Of a stretch of 64,000 bases of DNA, positions 1 to 13,419 are shown piece after piece. This DNA is from Lethocerus indicus. Its lineage: Eukaryota > Arthropoda > Insecta > Hemiptera > Belostomatidae. The notes under the pieces were generated by a model. The model did no database searches and was not told the DNA's origin. It saw only the letters and a program-made list of their open reading frames with translations. Within the stretch, counting starts at the first letter, position 1. Each line of letters begins with the position of its first letter. The stretch spans positions 12,806,442 through 12,870,441 of the forward strand of contig JACDQD010000008.1 in NCBI GenBank assembly GCA_019843655.1, written 5' to 3'. The position numbers and the translations under genes were made by a program.

Positions 1-71
1 TATTAAATATTTGGACATTACAATTTTAAAAATGAAATCATGAAATGTTTTGTTCATTTAAGCAAAATACA

Positions 72-192
72 TTTATTTTAGTTTATTTTAATATAACCTT
101 GGACTTCCAAATGTATAATTCATATATTTAACTCATTTGCAGTTTTCTGCACATATCATGTTGATATACTTTGTAAGCATTAGAAGTTTATT
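72..192 (-). terminator. candidate poly(A) signals of the TMEM94 gene
   Basis: Reverse-strand AATAAA hexamers (TTTATT on the plus strand) occur at 187-192 and 72-77, about 350 and 460 nt downstream of the stop codon. Either could end the transcript. The region is very AT-rich, so chance occurrence is likely. Confidence 0.3.
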
Positions 193-535
193 TGATGTTT
201 TAATTTTGATAATTATTAGCCCTCCAGATGTATGCTAATGAATGTGTATGGTTTGTTAGTAAAGAGTTGTTGGAAACAATATTCACATTTGTTTTTCCCT
301 GTTGTAATATGTACATCACCTGACCTTATATCCACTCTCGAGTAATTATGGGAATAAATAAAATAAATTGTAAAATTCCATTTCATGTAATTCTAATCAG
401 TTCCTACCTATAAGTATACAATAAAAAACAAAAATATGTGACACACAATTTACATCATAATATAATCAATTGACAAGTATTAATTATTTACAAAAGTATA
501 TCAGTCATTGTTAATTAATCTTTGTACTTCAAAAT

Positions 536-2535
536 TCAAAATGGTGAATTCATTCCAAGTTTAGTTCCGAATTCAAGCCTTGCTCTTTTCTCATATCTAA
601 CATTTGCCCTGTAAATAAACATTTAACAGTAATGAATATTATATCAGAAACAAATATAATGCAAATATAATACTAATTGGAAAACCCTAACTAAATACCC
701 TGTATGACTTAAATTAGACATAAAAAAGCAACTAAAACAAACAATGATATAAACAATCTAATATTGTACTCACTTTATCTCCTGCCATTTTATAAATTCG
801 TTGACAAGAAAAATAATTGGAGGAGATGCACAAGCTACAATTATTCCAATCCAAGGAGTCTCTAAATCATAATTTTCATTGGTACTAGTAATAAAAATGA
901 TCAGTGTATAGGCAAACTGAATTAAAACCCTAAAATATAGAGAACAAAATTAATTCCAACAATATTAATTTCATATTTTAAACTAACAGACGTTATAGTA
1001 TAAATTGAAAAATTAAAGGAATATAAACTTACAATGAACACGACACTATCAACCACATTTTATTTTTCAATGGGCTTCTAAGCCATGTCAAGTATTCGCG
1101 ATGGACAAAACTTATTGAAACTAGGGCTGAAAAAATTACAATTTAAAATGTATTAAAAACTCATAAAATTACTCAAATATTTTGTATAATGTATTAAAAT
1201 TATCTAAACAACTTTATACAGTAATTAAATAAATTAATAATCTTCACAAAAAATTCATACTTAGAGATATCGAAAGTTATTTAATAAAGGCTTGTATATA
1301 GAATGTGAATTACCAAAATGAAATACAAGCAGCAATGCACACCAAAGTTGAGCATTGAACAGGGGTTGATAATAGCTTTGCCAACCTCCCCAAGGCTCAG
1401 AGCTCACCGGATAGAAAACACTGCAAGTTGTATTGTTATTAACCATCGATTTCAGTACACTCTGACAATGACTAGTCAATGTTGCAGCATAAACAGATGG
1501 CACCACAAGTAACGTTGGCAAAAATTTAGAACCATAACACCACAGTGCAAAAACTGCAACCTAGACATAAGCATATGTTTTTAATGTACACCTACAAAAA
1601 ATATTATGATTGTAAATCATAATATATTGCTTAAAAGCAATATTGTAATATTTAAAATTATTTTACTATACAAGACAATTGTAACTTTCACCAATATGTA
1701 ACTTACATAATAGTAAACTTACATTCTCCCATTAAAGAAATTAATAAATGTAAACATTATTATAATGTAGTTTACCTCAGAGTTTATAGAAAACTGGATC
1801 TTAGAAGCTGGCCTTGTCATCACTTGAAGATTTGTAGGAGCAAAGACTAGTGAAACTGACAGAAGAGGAATCACAATGCAGCTCAGCCACAGGACTTGTC
1901 CTGAAAACAAATTTTCATTATAATGTGCAGTTTTAGTAAAAATAGTCCTTTTTTACACGTGTAAATTCATTGAATAAATCTAAGAAAAATTATCACTGAA
2001 TGCCATTATTAATTCCACAAACAATCACATATATAAACATTCATATGTAATATATTTACAACATAACTCTCATCACCTGTAGAAAATAGTGGCGGTAGCA
2101 TTACTATTGCTGTTATAACCTGTATGGCACTCAGAGCAAGAGTACAACAAACCCAAAATTGTATACAATTCCAAAGTGACTGCATATAATGACGAGCCTG
2201 AAATAATAGTTTTATATAAATATACATCTTTACCATAAAATAGATACTGTTCTTATGACAAAATTGTTCCTGAACAACTGAATAACTTTCTTTTACTTTT
2301 ATATCAGAAAAAGAAAAAAAGAAAACTAATAATGCTTCAAACCAGAAATCAGGTGTAAAAACTTACATGCATGATGAGATGAAACAAGGATACTGGTCTC
2401 TGCCTTGTTATTGCTACTGAACAGGGTAGAGAATTAAGCCTCTGTGACAACTGGACAGGTGAGACAACATCAGGTGATGCGGTATAAACAGGAACTTTTT
2501 GGCATACTTGTGGGTACAGTGGCTCAACAGAAACG
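536..2535 (-). CDS. TMEM94: TMEM94 C-terminal membrane domain
   Basis: Seven exons (2535-2367, 2197-2077, 1900-1776, 1560-1314, 1126-1033, 929-774, 608-536) encode the C-terminal block of hydrophobic spans. Landmarks are QLSQRLNSLPCSVAI, FWVCCTLALSAIQVI, VLWLSCIVIPLLSVSLVF, VSISFVHREYLTWLRSPL, LIQFAYTLIIFITS and IIVACASPPIIFLVNEFI. The last exon ends in FGTKLGMNSPF and a TGA whose complement is at 536-538. The terminal KLGMNSPF agrees exactly with the human protein end as remembered, which fixes the stop. Junction phases agree at every step in this block. Confidence 0.93.
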
Positions 2536-5500
2536 CTATCATCATAAAAATATATTGAAACAATGTACATTTATAAAAATTTGTTTTTAATTTATCATTT
2601 ATGTTGTGGCTTCAACAGTGTATCTTCAATTTGAATAAAATAAAAACAATTTCTTAATATTAAAACCAAATCATGAAGACTACAATTATTAATTACTTAA
2701 TAATAATTTTTTATTAAAAAAAATTACCTTGCATCAGCCTTCAGAAAAACTCCGCAGTTATCAGCATTTGCAGATGAACCAATAACACAAACAATTTCAC
2801 CATACTCCTGCATTATTTCAATCATTTGTTGGGTTGTTGCAGGTGTGCAGTCAGTGAACAAGGACACTAACAGAGGAACATTGTCAACATTTTCCAAGTG
2901 AGGCCTGATCTGATCTATACCTCTTGGAAGTTTTGCCTGTAATTTCAGGAAGAATTGCAGTCTACTTATAACAATTTGTCTTTGGAAAAGCTATAGCTAT
3001 ATCAGAACAAGCCAGTCAATTTAAATGTTTTAAAATGAAGACATGTAATATTTGGGTAGTTGCAACAATTCTTTTTTTTTATAAGTTAATTATATAATTG
3101 CTACAGTGAAGGTAAAACGCAAATAATGAAGAGAGAGAGAGAGAGAGAGAGACATTAAATTTATACATTTAGTGAAATCATTTCCTCAACAATTTCATTT
3201 CATTAATATTAAAATATAAGTATTGCTTGAATTATTATTCTGTCCCTCTGTGGTGATATTATAGTTTTCTCGATCTTTTGTCTCTTCTCGCTGGCTGTAC
3301 TTCATCTTCATCAGCTCTTTTTGTAAGTATAGTGGTGAGACATTACGGCATATTTGTTGCTTGATAAGATACTGATAACATCATTCAAATATAAATACTA
3401 TTAGAAAAATTAAAGGCGCATTTATAATCTTACCCTATTTGACATATCAAAGTTTATGTGAGCACTTTGCTCAGTGCTATCTGTGAGACAACTCAATGAC
3501 TGCCAACCATCTTGTTGAGAAACAGCATCATCTTCATCACCAGCTCTGTGAAAAGACATAAAATGAAAAAACTAAGTTCTAAATGTCTTTGAGAAATATT
3601 CACACGAATCTTCTAAATTCTAATACATGCATATATGCACACATATATGTCATAATAAAATTAAACACTAAATTAATACGAATAAATATCCTGTACAAAT
3701 TTATGAGTTACCAAAGCAGATATATGCTTTGAATTTCAAACTGTTATATAAAATAAGCACTAATTGGACAAATTTAAATATTTATATATTCCAACATTAT
3801 AAACATTCATATAATAGTCTAAAATTTGAATGAATCTCCCAATTATTTTAACAAATATAAAATACTTAAATATTCAATTCTTAACAAAATAAATTAATAG
3901 TTGATACAACACATAAGGTAAATAATGTTAACTGTGAGACTGTTAATTTTTAGCACAATCAATAGATATAAGAATCAAATACATGCATATATACATACCA
4001 GTTTAATCTACACCTTCAACTCTACTATAAATCAAATTACAGGTTTCATGTTTGGAACTGCAATTAAATGAGGACAAAATAACAGAAAAGATTTCAACAA
4101 AAAATGTCAGGACAATGTAATATGCATTTATGAATGACTTACTTTAAACTAGGATTCAATTCAGTCTTCGGCTTAACAGATTCGGTATTGATGGCTGAAG
4201 GGGCAGATATGCTCATGTTTTTTGAGCCTTCTAAAGAGCCACTGTAAGCATATAACCGTTTTAAATATTAGACAGTTCAAAACAAGAAAATCAAGTTAAA
4301 TTCCTGTGAACAACATTCCGCTTGAGCCAGTCCAGAGCACTTGAATCATCCCTACAAAAAATCCACTAAAACTTCCAACTAGGAATGTCAATTTGGTGAA
4401 GGATATAATGATGAAAACAGTCCGAATAATTCATTCCAAACTAAATCAAAAATGTTGAAGTAGTAGTATTATTAAGTTGAAAGAAAGTAAAATGCTACCA
4501 AATCACTTCAAATAGAACAAGTGTATTTATTTTAAATACACTGGATATATCACACAATATATATTTCAATATTTTTTTTATTGAATTAATAAATCTGTCA
4601 TAATAATGCAAACAATCTAAAGTAATAAACCTTTTTTTAAAAAACTTTTCCACACATTACAAAATACTAAATTTATACTTACAACTGCATATAGCACTTC
4701 CAGCAGTTATATTACAAACATCATTATCCCCCTTTCCCAGCTTAATTTTAATAAACAACAAGAATATGACATATAATTTTCCCCTGATGTTTTGTGTTAA
4801 AAGTTGGTTGGGCACATGAGCACACGAATAATGAAAAGCTGAGGTAAATGACTAAGTCCAAATTTTCTTTAAAAGAATTCTGCAGCAAACAACTATAAGC
4901 AACCCATCTCATAGGTACATGCATTGCAGCCATTTGTGTCAATTTTATATCATATCCTGTATGCGTGATGTACAATTATCCTGATGGGCACATATAACTC
5001 ATTATCAGTGACAGGTGAGGACAGAGTACTGAAGAACTACTGCAGACTCACCTGTTGGATTTAAAAATCTCTATCAAGGTTAATTAAAGTTTCCTTATAG
5101 CATACTTCGATTCCCTCAACCTGCATGAAATAAAAAATTAAATTTGGTACTTCTTAAAATAAAACTTCACAATCAACAATAACAAGACAAGGAGGTCATC
5201 TATGAACCTAGCATTAAATAAAACAACAATATTTTGCTTACTCAGTGACACTTGACAAACAATTCAAAACATATTTATATAATTATTTAAAACTTAGGAA
5301 GAGAGCCTAATAAAATAATAATTTTCTTCTACTTAGTATAAGAATTAAAGGACACAATTATTAAATTCCTTTGCCATACAACATAATACAAGCCTAAGCT
5401 ATGCCAAACCCAATCACCCATTGACACCCAACTCTTGCAATTTGTAATGAGTGTCCCAGATTTAAATGAGCTCCAGAACATTTACTAGAATTATTTTTGT

Positions 5501-7925
5501 AAATATCCCCTAATAGCAACTCATGAGTTGTCCACCATTAGTGTGTACTATGCTACAAATATATTCAAAATAATAATAATAACAATAATGCCATACCGTT
5601 TTGTATTTCCAAGTAGTGGAGCTTCAAAAGAACACTGCTGTTTTTCCTCTTCTTCAACTAACTCTTCTGTCTCGACTTGTGGCTCAGCTGAGTCACTGTT
5701 ACCAAAATGAAAGAAGCACAAGAAACCACAAGAGTTAGTCACACAGAACAAACAACACAGAAAGCCGTTAAAACATACATGAAAAAAGTAATTTGCAATC
5801 ATTTATTATATTAAAATAATAATTAGATGAATAATAGATGTACTCCTTTATCAGATTCAAACTAGTTTTTAAAAACATGTTAATTTTAGTATATAATAAC
5901 ATTTTTATTGTTATAAAAGCAAAAACTTCCTAGAAATGAACCATAAAATAGGCATGCACTACTTGATCATCACGCACTTTACGTCATGAGATTTTTTGCT
6001 TCATTGCATTGGTTCTTATATAAGTACAATCGCAGGTATATAAAAGAAATCACATATATGTCAACCATGCTGTCTATAATGATAATAATAAGTGTCTTTT
6101 TTATTCTAAAAAGTGGCTGATTGTTCAGGAAAGAAGAAGGAAGTAATTAATTTAAGGTATCTGATTAGGTTTCTAAGCGGGTTTGGATCTTTAGTTCTGT
6201 GATTCCCTATCTCTACACATCTGTTTAATAGAGATTTTGGCATCTCACCATCATAACTAGCATTCCAAATTATATACTTTTGCATGTTGGCAGCTAATAA
6301 AGCATCATGAAAGAACTATATTGTTAATAACCAGTAATTTAGACCGTAAATACCCAGAGTTATATGGAAGAAATTAGTATTCTATCATGCCCAACATAAG
6401 AATATTAACAACAAAGACCACTCTGAACTTGGATTAAGTGAGAAAACCAATTTATTGTGATTACAAAGATTTGATACTTCCTTCAAATTGAAGCAAATTA
6501 CCCAAGTAAATTGTTATATAACAATATAATTTTGTTTATAGTTTTAATTAAAAGATAATTAATGAAAGATTCTAGAACAAAACTTAGATTAAAAGAAAGA
6601 ACATTAATGCATATATGTTACACGTAAATAAAAACCCATATTATAACGTACTTGCTCAGAAGTGAAATATGACAATTCCATCCACTCTCCAAACCCATTT
6701 TTTCAGAAAAAACCCTTGACCGTAGCTCATTTTCTTTGCTGAAGTGTACAAATCTGATACAAGCACCTTCCAGTTGATCAATTAATTGAACCTGGACCAA
6801 TCATTAATATCGCATTATATACACATGTACAAAATATTATGTATGGAGGGATGCACAAATACAGACTGAAAATTAAATGACAACTGGAACTAGTACTAAC
6901 CACAAAAAAGTAATCAAAACTATAAGTTTAAACAATTAAAACTAAATTTAATTTAAAATTAATAGTTTAATTTCATTCTTTTCAATTTATTCTATTATGA
7001 TTAAATATTCAAAAATATTTTTTCATGTTTTATTTCAGTATGTTGACAATTAACTCTTGACACCATCCTTACTAAAGGATATAATTAGAAGGGGATTTAA
7101 ACAAATTCACCATTTCAATTTGTGCTTGGTACTGCATAGTGACCATTCCTAAGAATATCTGATTGCATTGCATTTCAAAACAGCCTTCGATATCGGAAAC
7201 ATCTTCTTCATAGCCCTCACCAGCAAGCAATGAATCTATGAAACAACAATTTATGAGAAACATTTTCAAACAATAAGAAAAATGTTTAAATGTTCACATC
7301 TGATCTCAGAACACAAGAATTTCTTCTCATTATGAACAGAGTAAATAATTTTAAAAATATAGTAGCACAAGGTGAGAGTGGTCCATATTAAACTAGCGTG
7401 TGTTATATGCAATTGGTAAAATGAAAGTTATAAGTAAAATATGTTTACATAAAAGAAATGTGTCAATCAAAATGAATAAAACAAATAGCCTACCAATAGA
7501 CTGACTCAAAGTTGGATTTGGCCAAATAAGAGGAGTTGGACTTCTACTTCTCAAGTATAAATAATGACTATCAGGGGGGAGCTCCATATATACATTTGAT
7601 AACATGTGGTTAATACCACGGCTCAGTGGCCTATATGCAAACGCAGTACAATATGCAGTCAGGCTGGTCCTTTGATAGAAATCAAGCACTTTTTTCCTAT
7701 AAACAATAATATCAGGATTTATTAAAAGATAGAGCTTTTATAATAAAAAAAGCCAAATGTAATTATGCCATTAAGATGACCACTAAGTAATTTTTGAAAG
7801 GATAACATGCCAAATTATTTTTCAAAAAGTACTTTTAAAAGACAACAAGACTAGTGGCATACCACTGACAAACCAACTTAAAGATATTAAGCATTACTAA
7901 ATGTTCTATTAGTAAATAGAAATTC

Positions 7926-7978
<53 letters not shown>

Positions 7979-10900
7979 CACCTGTCAGATGAGGATAAGA
8001 CTCGCAAGGTATTTCCATCCCAAAAATCAACACAAGAGTCAAGTGCAATATCACCAGTTGCTTGAGAAAACAACTGCAGAGATTTTGGCACTGAAACCTC
8101 ACTAGTCACAACTGATACCATATGCGGGAAAGGAAGTTTTAGCTTAGTCGCCAAAGCAAGAGATCGAGCAAATTTAATATCTCTCCGAACTGCTTCTGGT
8201 TGCTGAAAATCAAATGTATTGTAAGACTAAATTCAGAATTAAGCTTAAAGTAAGACTATGTATGTCACATAATATTAATGTCTGAAAAGAGTACCGCAAA
8301 AATAATAATACAAAAACAACATATAACAGTTACTTTACAAGGTATCCTCATTCTGAACTAAAATAGTAAAATTTTTACTATCCACTAATTGACATTCAAT
8401 CTGTAGAGTAGCTAATAATTGAATACTTACAACATGCCTGAATGTAGACAGTTGTTCTAGCAATGTAAAACTTTTAACAACTTCATCTGTGAACCCAATC
8501 TGCTTAGAAAGTTCACATAAGCACCTATGGGAAAAGAAAATATTAACTTTACTTTTTGAATTTTATTGAGTATAATCATTCTTCCAAATTCATTAAAAAC
8601 TATAATTTAATCTTGGTTTAATTGTTTTAATTAATATTACTAAAAGAGGAAATCATAAAATTATTGCAATATATTTCAAACTCAAGAAAGTATCAACTAA
8701 GTGATGTTTAAGTCAAAGTTATGTAAATATTATTTACCATTTGAATAATTAAAAAATGACAAAGTAATTAATATACAGCATTTAGAAATAAAATGGAAGA
8801 ATAAATTTAAAAATTAACTAATTTTAAATTTTGGAATTTAACATAATACATGCATTCAAATTATGCAAACCAAATGCTACTGAAGCAGACATCACTAACA
8901 AATGTACCCATTATTACCAGTGGACATTACAATGCAATAAAAAAATACTTAAATTTAAAAAATACATACTATTCAAAATAATTACAATATGAGACAACAC
9001 AAAAACCAATCCTGCAAAGGAAATAAAGGTAAACATTCTGTAATGAATGAGAAATTCCCATAAATGCACAACATTTTACATGGACGTATTAATACTACAA
9101 ACATAAAATACAATGCCATATCAAAAATCTGGATCCACATTTTTCATTTTTCTATCTTCAATCCTATCCTTGAGGTACAAAATCCAGTACAACATGGTTA
9201 AATACTATAACTGTTTAAGTTAACCAACTTGATAACTGTCAAATCAAGACAAGGGAGTACCTACTATTTTGGGGAAAATATAAACTATTTATTTATTTGT
9301 TAATAATCAGCAGCTATGTTTTTACAGCTAAATGGTAGCTCATGCCTTATGGTTGTTACGTGTTTAAATAATGCCTTTTTATTACAAAAGCATTCAATTT
9401 AAATGCCAATTTTTCAACAAAATATTCCAAATAAAAAACAAATACCAACAAGGAAACATGCAACATGCAAATAAATAATAATAGTACCTTTTAGAAAGGC
9501 TGTCCAAGCAATGAAAAAAAAAGGAAATAATAAATCTCAAATCATAACAAATTAATAACATAAAGTTAAAGTTCCATAAAGTGTAATAATGCATAAAAAA
9601 CATTTCTTTTAGTTACAACACTTCTCTTAAACATTCCTCATTTCATGGCCCACACCCTTTTATATTTTTATTAGTAACCAACAATGTTGTTTTTGTCCAG
9701 GCTACATAAAAAACAATTGTTATAAATTAGTGCATAAACAGGAATTAAAACATTGAAATTAAAACAGTCAGCATTAGGAAAACAAATAAACACAAAAGTT
9801 TCAAAAGGAAAAGTTTTAAAAATTAAGCTGCTCTTTTGCCAAAAAAACTGAATAAGTAGCTTTGCTTTCTTCAAAGAATTTTTATGTCTCTAATACATAA
9901 AATATATGTAAGGAAGGCATATGTACAATTGGTTATAAGAAAAGAGCTTCATTTAACAGAGAAGACATAGTATGTACAATTAGACGGGATTAATATACTT
10001 TAAAAGTTTAAGTGTATGACTATATAACGTGGACAATTTCAACAAATTTTACGATGTATACCACCATAATTGATTAAATATATTAATACTGTTTAACCTT
10101 TACCACCTACTAGTTTTAGAATTTTCAGATATTCAATTAATATAATATTTACTTATTATTTGACAGCAAAGTAGACACTTCTCTTACACAGGAAGAACAC
10201 CTGAAATATTGTTGGTACTTTTGGTTAATGGAAACTCTTAGTTTAATTGTTATATACAACAAAAATTAGTTTGAATAATTTAAATAATAATGGTACATAC
10301 AAAAAAATAAAAATAAACACATTAATTATGAACAACACACATTATGTTCAAAACAGAACAAAAGAAAGATATAATTGATATTTTAAATTCTACAATATAA
10401 GAGTGCAAAATATTACTGATTTGGCCTGCCATATAGAATGTTTCAAATAGGATATGATGGAAAATAGTTATTTTCCATGGCTAATACACAGATACTGATA
10501 AAACATACACTAGAATCAAATGTTCTAGGGAATGTCTGTTCCCATAGCTCAGACCATCTTCTTTCTATGAAACTTATTCAATTCCTAAAATAAGAGATAA
10601 GTACTACAAGAATTCATGTTAAGAAAAATAAATGAAAACACTCCAGTCATTAAATGATGTAAGTTCCTGGCCTTTTAATATAATATTATTATTAGAATAG
10701 AATTATGTTATACGTTCTATACCCTAAATATATTATGATGTCCTTCTATCCAATAACTTATTTTAATTATGATAATTCTGTACAGAAACAACAAACAAAT
10801 TCAGATTACTGATTCAAGTAGTTTCAGTTAACAGTGTGTACAGAATCTTCTTTGATGTGGAACATACATATTCTGCCACATACCCACAATATTGTTGCAT

Positions 10901-13375
10901 GGACTAATTCTCATGTTTTTTAATACAAATACTTTTTTTTATTTAACTCTCAATATACAAATTAACAAAAAACAAAAATTTCTCACGATGGTGCCACTCA
11001 AAATTTCTCAATTGGTAAACAAGATTCAAAAAGTTTAAAAATTTACATACTTCAAATGTAATACAATAATAATAATACCTTCTATTTGTAACGGGTACAA
11101 GATCTTCATTGTACAGAGCTTCACAAGTTACATGAGAACAGAACTGCACATAATGTTCTTGTGTTGCCATGTTGCATGTGTTAAGTAAGATGGCTAATCC
11201 AATCGGTTTAAGGGAGCCTATGTACTCTTTCCATCTTGTATCATCAAAATGAAGCCTGAATGGGCAGGAGAGGTCATGAGTTAAATCAAGTACCTCTCCA
11301 ACTGTTTGAATAGGTTCTTCACCTGCACAGTTTTAATAACTTTCTTAAGAACAATAGACAATTTTATTTTAAGACTGTTATACAAGGTTGCATAATGAAA
11401 GAAATATTAATATGATAATAAATATACTAATATGAAATTACAATTAACAATAATCACACTTTCAATAAGTGATGTTGGTAACTATTCAAATTACCATGTG
11501 GAACTGTTAAGCTCTTTGTGTCAGTTTCACCATTAGTTTCTTCTTCTATATCTTCTAGAATATCTTCATTAGTGTCATCTAAACTTGACTGGCTAAAAGT
11601 ATAATATAGAGATTATATCCAGTCATGTGAATTTATAAAATGGAAATATGTAGCTTGAACCAATATGTGCTTTTACTCTAATCCACTATTTACCTAGGCA
11701 CATGTGACATATTTTTTGAGGTCCTTAAGAAAAACACTTTTTCAGCCGTTGGATTTGGCCATGAGAGAATCCCTTTCTTATCCACACAGCATAATGCCTT
11801 AACAATATTTAAAACAACAAATATATAAGGAAGTAAAAGGTCAGGATACTTTATAACATATAATTTAAATTTGAAATACTGACAGTGACAGAACCCAAAA
11901 TGTGCAAAGGATTCACAGATCTAGTGAGACCAAGAGAATGCTGCTGACCAAGTAGCGCATGAAGGAAATGTTGGCCCCACTGTGTTGTTCCTGTAGCAAG
12001 CTCTTCCACTTTTTCATCAATTGATATGTCATCAAATGGATCTGCAGTCTAAACAAAAAGAACACTACATATATTAATTTCTTGATAATTTGATCAAGTG
12101 AATTACTCCAGGAGCCTAATAGTACTTGAGCACAGGCTACCCCAGTACAGGAGCCTAAGTTCAATTGAAAAATTGAGGTTTCACCCCAAACCAAAGATAA
12201 TACATTCTATATTATTTCCATCTCAGTGTTCATACACAGCAATCTACATTAAAACAATTAAGTAGCTTTGTAAAGAATAAACTGGAAATTGTAACTGCTA
12301 AATATTAGCTTTCATATTCTAAATATTACCTTGGCACTGTAAGAGGACTGTAAAAATGCAGATAACTTTGCTGTGCCAAATGTATTGAGAGATATCCAGG
12401 CGATCGGAAAACATAATGGAAGTAGAGGAATTGAAACAGAGGCAGGCAGGAGAAAAAACATGACACTCCAATGGGCATTTCCCACCCACTGTCCAACATA
12501 AACATACCGCAATACATTCACCAATACTGTACACAACTGCAAACATTAAAATCAGAAATTAAATAACAATGCATAATGTTGAAATTAAATGTAAAATAGC
12601 CTGAATATGAGTTCATCTATTGCACACTCTGCTGACTCAAAATAATCGTCACTTAACAAAAAAACAATTACTTACAGCAAATAGGGGGAGAGCAAGGTGG
12701 AGAACACACCCAACCATGACTAGGTTTCTTTGTCTGTCATGAGAAGTTACAGTCCTTCGAGGTAAAGCACTCTCCAAAACTTCCTCTACATTTCGGAGAA
12801 GAGGTGTTTCTTGCATGATATATCTAGCAGTGAACATTTAGCAAACTGATAGTTAGCAAAGTGAACAGTAATATAGAAGAAAATTAAGACTAAGTTTTAA
12901 TTATTTATCTAGGGTTTTAGGGATATATTAAGTGAATTAGGACCAAGGATTAACCAAAGCCTAAAGATTCGTGGGAATTTTACTTAGAAAAGAATCAAAC
13001 TGGGAGACAGTGGTCTTAATAATTTGAAACTTATGCCTCTGGACATTGAGGTATTGTGGCCACTAGTTTTTATTTCTTTTTAAATTTATTTTGGCATCGG
13101 TACCTAAGGCCATGGTCAACTAGTATTTATTATATTAAAGAATGGTAAATTGTAACTAATATCAATAAAATAAATTTAAAAATATTAATTTAAAAAGAAT
13201 ACAATATTATAAATTCAAAAGTACAATTTACATTACATACAAAATGCTTACCTTTTATTTGGTAAAGGAACCCTAGCTGCAGGGGTTGAGATGTTATCAT
13301 GTTTTTGTGGAGGACTGTATACCTCTCCAGTAGTTAATGCTGGTCCCGAGTTATCCTAATTAGAAATGAATACAC

Positions 13376-13419
<44 letters not shown>

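Noticed and set aside
9394..11078. Small frames within the 2.5-kb TMEM94 intron as extra exons
   Set aside because: Exon 11322-11079 joins exon 8524 directly in phase and gives continuous family similarity (NRRCLCELSKQ); nothing is missing.
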